In this document: piece by piece, positions 60,861 through 64,000 of the stretch
Numbering within the stretch: position 1 is the stretch's first letter
How the letters are laid out: every line of letters begins with the position of its first letter
Origin: Cunninghamia lanceolata
Taxonomy: Eukaryota; Streptophyta; Pinopsida; Cupressales; Cupressaceae
Assembly (NCBI GenBank): GCA_027924645.1
Contig: BSBN01000763.1
Span: forward strand, 5,704,001 to 5,768,000
Length of the DNA: 64,000 nt
Direction of reading: 5' to 3'
Translations under genes and position numbers: made by a program
The notes under the pieces: generated by a model
Seen by the model: the letters and a program-made list of their open reading frames with translations, nothing else
Told to the model about the DNA's origin: nothing
The model's database searches: none

Positions 60861-61766
60861 TTAGAACCAACCCCTATGTGAGGTCATGTGGAAAGAATCA
60901 CCCGAGTCTATTAACCACACATCTTTTGATGCATGTTTTGCCAAGGTTGTGACAAAAGTATCTGTATAATCCTGAGAGGATTTATCAAAGTTAGAATAAA
61001 AGAAGTTCTTTTTATCTTTCTTTTTCTTCTCCTCCTTACAATATTTACAGAAATGACCAGATTTTCCACAGTTCCAACATTTCACCTTGGACTTAGCATG
61101 AGACTTAGATCTCCCTGACAATTTTGATCTTGACTTCTTGTCCTTTCTCTTTCCTTTCTCTTTAGGTCTACCATGAATAGGAAGGGCTTCCTTAGCCATC
61201 TTGGAAGATTTCCATCGCATCTCTTCAAACAACAGTGATGCAACCACCTCATCCATTTTGAAACTAGTGGTGGTACTTCCAATAGCCATAACCAAGTGAT
61301 CCCATGAGTCTGGAAAAGAACACAATAGAAGCAAGCTATCATCTTCATCTTCTATCTTGTCACCAATAGAACCTAACTGAGCAATCAACATGTTAAATGC
61401 ATTTAGGTGATTTGCAATGAACCCTTCATCTTCCATCTTTAGAGAATACAACTTCTTTCACAGGGATAACTTATTTACCAGGGATTTAGCCTAATAAACA
61501 TCTCCAAGATTCTTCCAAAGAGATTTTGCATTCTTCTCTTCATGGACATTCAGGAGCACTGAATCAACCAAACAGAGTCTAACCAAACCCTTGGCTTTTT
61601 GATCCTTCAGATCCCACTCTTCTTGAGTCATACTGGTTGGTTTTGTTCTAGATATTGTAGCCCACAGATCTCTATCCATGAGCATATCCTCAATCTTCAA
61701 CTTCCATAACTTGAAGTTATTGCCATTAAACTTATCCATCTTGATCCTACTGGATGTGCTTGTCAT
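60861..61766 (-). pseudogene. gag: Element C gag and protease
   Basis: ATG 61766. N-terminal copia gag: 'KMDKFNGNNFKLWKLKIEDML' region, 'KSLWKNLGDVY'. Then in-frame stops near 61491 and 61455, and the rest of gag ('LLCSFPDSWDHLV'). A basic segment is followed by one zinc knuckle CWNCGKSGHFCKYC (61079-61038). The protease active site reads WLIDSGDSFHMT (~60900), with Asp for the usual Ala. Gag and protease share one frame. Confidence 0.92.
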
Positions 61767-61872
61767 CTTTTGCCTGCAGCAAGGTCACAAAAATATACTT
61801 CTACAAAACTCCCATTGAAACTAAGATTAGTACAAAAACCCTTCAACCCAACAAAGGAATCAAAGTTGGCTA

Positions 61873-61886
61873 GGCTCTAATACCAA
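61873..61886 (-). other. Element C primer-binding site
   Basis: Minus strand TTGGTATTAGAGCC, one base from the initiator-Met site (C to T), one base from the LTR end. Confidence 0.9.
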
Positions 61887-61887
61887 C

Positions 61888-62595
61888 TAAAAGGAAGTTG
61901 AGTGCACAAAATATGCTTCCTTCACCAATTGAAGTAGAAGAAGGTTGCAAAAATTTCTTAAAACCCTTGAACAGTTACAAATTCAAACTCAGATGCACAT
62001 TCAAAATGTATAAAATAGATTAACAATAAAAGCATAACACAGAAATTACATGGGGAAAACCTTTATGTGAGAAAAAATCCCACACTCCAAAACATATCTC
62101 AATTATGTTATTCAGAAACAACAAACAAGTTACAATATAATTCTAGAGCTATGCTCTTGTAGGAGTCTTCACACTTCTTTAGGATTTAGAAGAAATTTCA
62201 GAAACATAACGGTACTTCAACAAAATTATCTACATCTCTAATATACAAGTGCTCAATATATAGGAGCTTACAATGCATTAATTAGACCCTTTCCAAATCC
62301 AACGCCCAAGACTAAAGATGTATCATGGAAGGTGCCAAAAACATTGAACATGCAAAATGGTAATATTCCAAGTGTCAACACATGCAAACATGCAACTGCC
62401 AATTGTTACCAATCCTACACATGCAAAACTACACCTACCAAAATACAAGTGCACCTCCAAAAAAGGCATCCTTATCATAAGGAAAGTTCCAACATGCATA
62501 ACTCCACCTTTAATAGAAACTTCCAAACTTGACTCCTCCTTGGAAATATAAACTGCACATTGTAACTGACAGGTTGAGACACACTAATCCCAACA
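61888..62595 (-). repeat. Element C 5' LTR (708 bp)
   Basis: Partner of 56937-57644. The terminal CA is mutated to TA on the primer-site side. ATTGA follows at 62596. Confidence 0.95.
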
Positions 62596-64000
62596 ATTGA
62601 TGGTACACTCCCTAAAGTGTTCACTCCCTTTGACATTAGTCTCTTATGGTCCTAAGTAGATGCTCTTGCTTAGGTTGACCACCTTTATCAAGATTACCTA
62701 TCCATGCTAGCCCATGTAATTCCTAATATTGCTTGACATGTGGGCTACCTAGCAACACAATGCTAGCCAGTTGTGCTCCATCTTTGGTACTTCTTGGTAC
62801 CTCTTGTGAGTCACATAACAATGCAGTTTGTTAGTTCTTGTGATCCAGAATAGTTTGGTGTGGTTACTACCTCTTGTATTATGCTATTCCTAGAACCATA
62901 CTCCACATTCTCCTAGTAGTACATTTCTTGAAATGCCTTCTTCATCATCTCTTTCTACTTTCTTGTGTGGTTTGTGTGTTTTCATCATAGGTTTGTGTTG
63001 GATGTGCATTAGATTATATGATCTACTAATATTGATGTTTTGACAAATCATATTTGATATGATCCTTCTTCGTGTATGTTTTATATATATGTGGTTCTAA
63101 CATTGCCCCTTTTGTAGGTTTTTGTCACCTAATACTATGGTTTTGTAGGTTTTCAGCTTAGGGGTTGATTCATCTACTCAAAGAACTCTTTGCAGCCTCT
63201 ATACAATATACTTTTTGACTAACCTTTGTTATGTTATTTCCTTTATGTACTTTAGCATAGCATATCTATAATATTTGTCTATGAAGGTAGCAACCCAAGA
63301 TCTAGGAGTTTTAATTAAAGCACAAGAGAAACCCAACATGAAAGACTAATTATATTCTATCAAATTATGTAATATACATACAATATGTACATGATATATT
63401 AAATTAAAATGAGAAGCCATTGGTTATATAAGCCAAGGTAATAGATAGGACAACATAAGATTATGACATGTGTATTAATCTTATGACTTGAGACACAAAG
63501 AAACAACTATATTTAGTGTACCCTAAGTATGCCCTAAGAAAACTTAACTAGACAAGTGTGAGTAGCACCTAATGTGGAACCAATTATGTAATACACGCCA
63601 TTCACACCAACACCCTCATTAAGTCCAACTTAGGGAGAATGTGAAAACAAATATAAAGAAGCAAAGATGGGTCCCAACTACAAGGCCGTGATAGGTTACC
63701 ATGTACAAATAATCTCTCACAACCAGAGAAAAGGAGAAAAACCCATAGGAAAACACCCCTCTCCAAAAGAGAGAAAACACAAGATGCTCTCTAAATGGAT
63801 GAGAAGGATGTGAGGCCTACCCTTGTACAATAGGGTTAGTTACACTTTTAGACCTAATTGTGATTGATACACGTGGATGTTGTATGTGGTATATTGACAT
63901 AAGATCATATTCTTTAGACTATATTGCTATTAATGTTGAATTAAAATAGTTTATCCGACTACATATGCGGATGATGATTGTATTAAGAGTTAGTTGTGTT
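62596..64000. other. Unassigned right flank
   Basis: No ORF or RNA gene supported. The block 'GAAAAACCCATAGGAAAACAC' region near 63730-63775 resembles the GGAAAACCC...GAGAAAAAC block of copia LTRs such as C, so another LTR may begin here. No partner is in view. Confidence 0.4.

Larger units (their letters stand above)
56937..62595 (-). mobile_element. Element C: autonomous-type Ty1/copia retrotransposon, degenerate
   Basis: LTRs 56937-57644 and 61888-62595 (708 bp each, ~65 differences, ~9%), with perfect target duplications ATTGA (56932-56936 and 62596-62600). On the minus strand: LTR, iMet-like primer site, gag with zinc knuckle, protease, GAG-pre-integrase and integrase, RT, RNase H, purine tract, LTR. 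This protease-integrase-RT-RNase H order defines copia. Stops and frame changes mean it is no longer functional. Confidence 0.95.

Noticed and set aside
62323..62551. ORFs at 62323-62551 and 57372-57575
   Set aside because: They are the same chance ORFs present in both LTRs of element C.

Overview
This 64-kb window is almost pure transposable-element sequence: nested LTR retrotransposons and no recognisable host gene, rRNA, CRISPR array or bacterial-type operon. A+T-rich sequence, plant-type Ty1/copia and Ty3/gypsy elements, initiator-Met-type primer sites, plant mobile domain (PMD) coding sequence, a TRIM element, and old LTR pairs (2-17% divergent by hand count) point to a large-genome seed plant, most likely a conifer or other gymnosperm. 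The species is an inference.

Layout. 1-8686: element L, a plus-strand non-autonomous LTR element entering from the left edge, with one long ORF riddled with TAG/TAA stops. 8687-10929 and 31721-32792: element X, a minus-strand element whose internal region is cut by L and whose ~2-kb LTR is split by element G. 10930-31715: element G, a plus-strand Ty3/gypsy element of Tat/Ogre type with imperfect target duplications (GGAAC/GAAAC). It keeps gag, a protease and the integrase C-terminus, lacks reverse transcriptase, and carries a spliced PMD gene on the opposite strand. 23708-31201: element A, a minus-strand copia-like element with perfect CTATC duplications, inserted in G's right LTR. Its LTRs are ~98% identical. 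It encodes a zinc-knuckle ORF1 and a ~1,060-codon ORF2 but no pol. 32803-43893: gene Y, a long retroelement ORF interrupted by 33208-40761, element B, an older relative of A. 43900-44978: an LTR with a purine tract on its left and a primer site on its right. 44979-51198: element Z, a Tat-like gag/protease remnant that hosts a copia-family LTR fragment (45406-46639) and a 335-bp TRIM (49954-50288) whose LTRs contain a tRNA-shaped sequence. 51199-56936: gene W, another long retroelement ORF, with unassigned flanks. 56937-62595: element C, a minus-strand, once autonomous copia element (ATTGA duplications, 708-bp LTRs ~9% divergent), the only one in the window with recognisable RT, integrase and RNase H. 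62596-64000: unassigned.

How it fits together. Most elements are non-autonomous. L, A, B, Y and W encode structural or unknown proteins without polymerase, and G and Z have lost RT/integrase. C has a full but broken pol. Nesting gives a relative order: Y and X are older than G, and G is older than A; B, C and L are later insertions in their hosts. The most unusual items are the TRIM with a tRNA-like LTR, the spliced antisense PMD gene in G, the array of co-varying hairpins in X's LTR, and the two-ORF pol-less A/B family.
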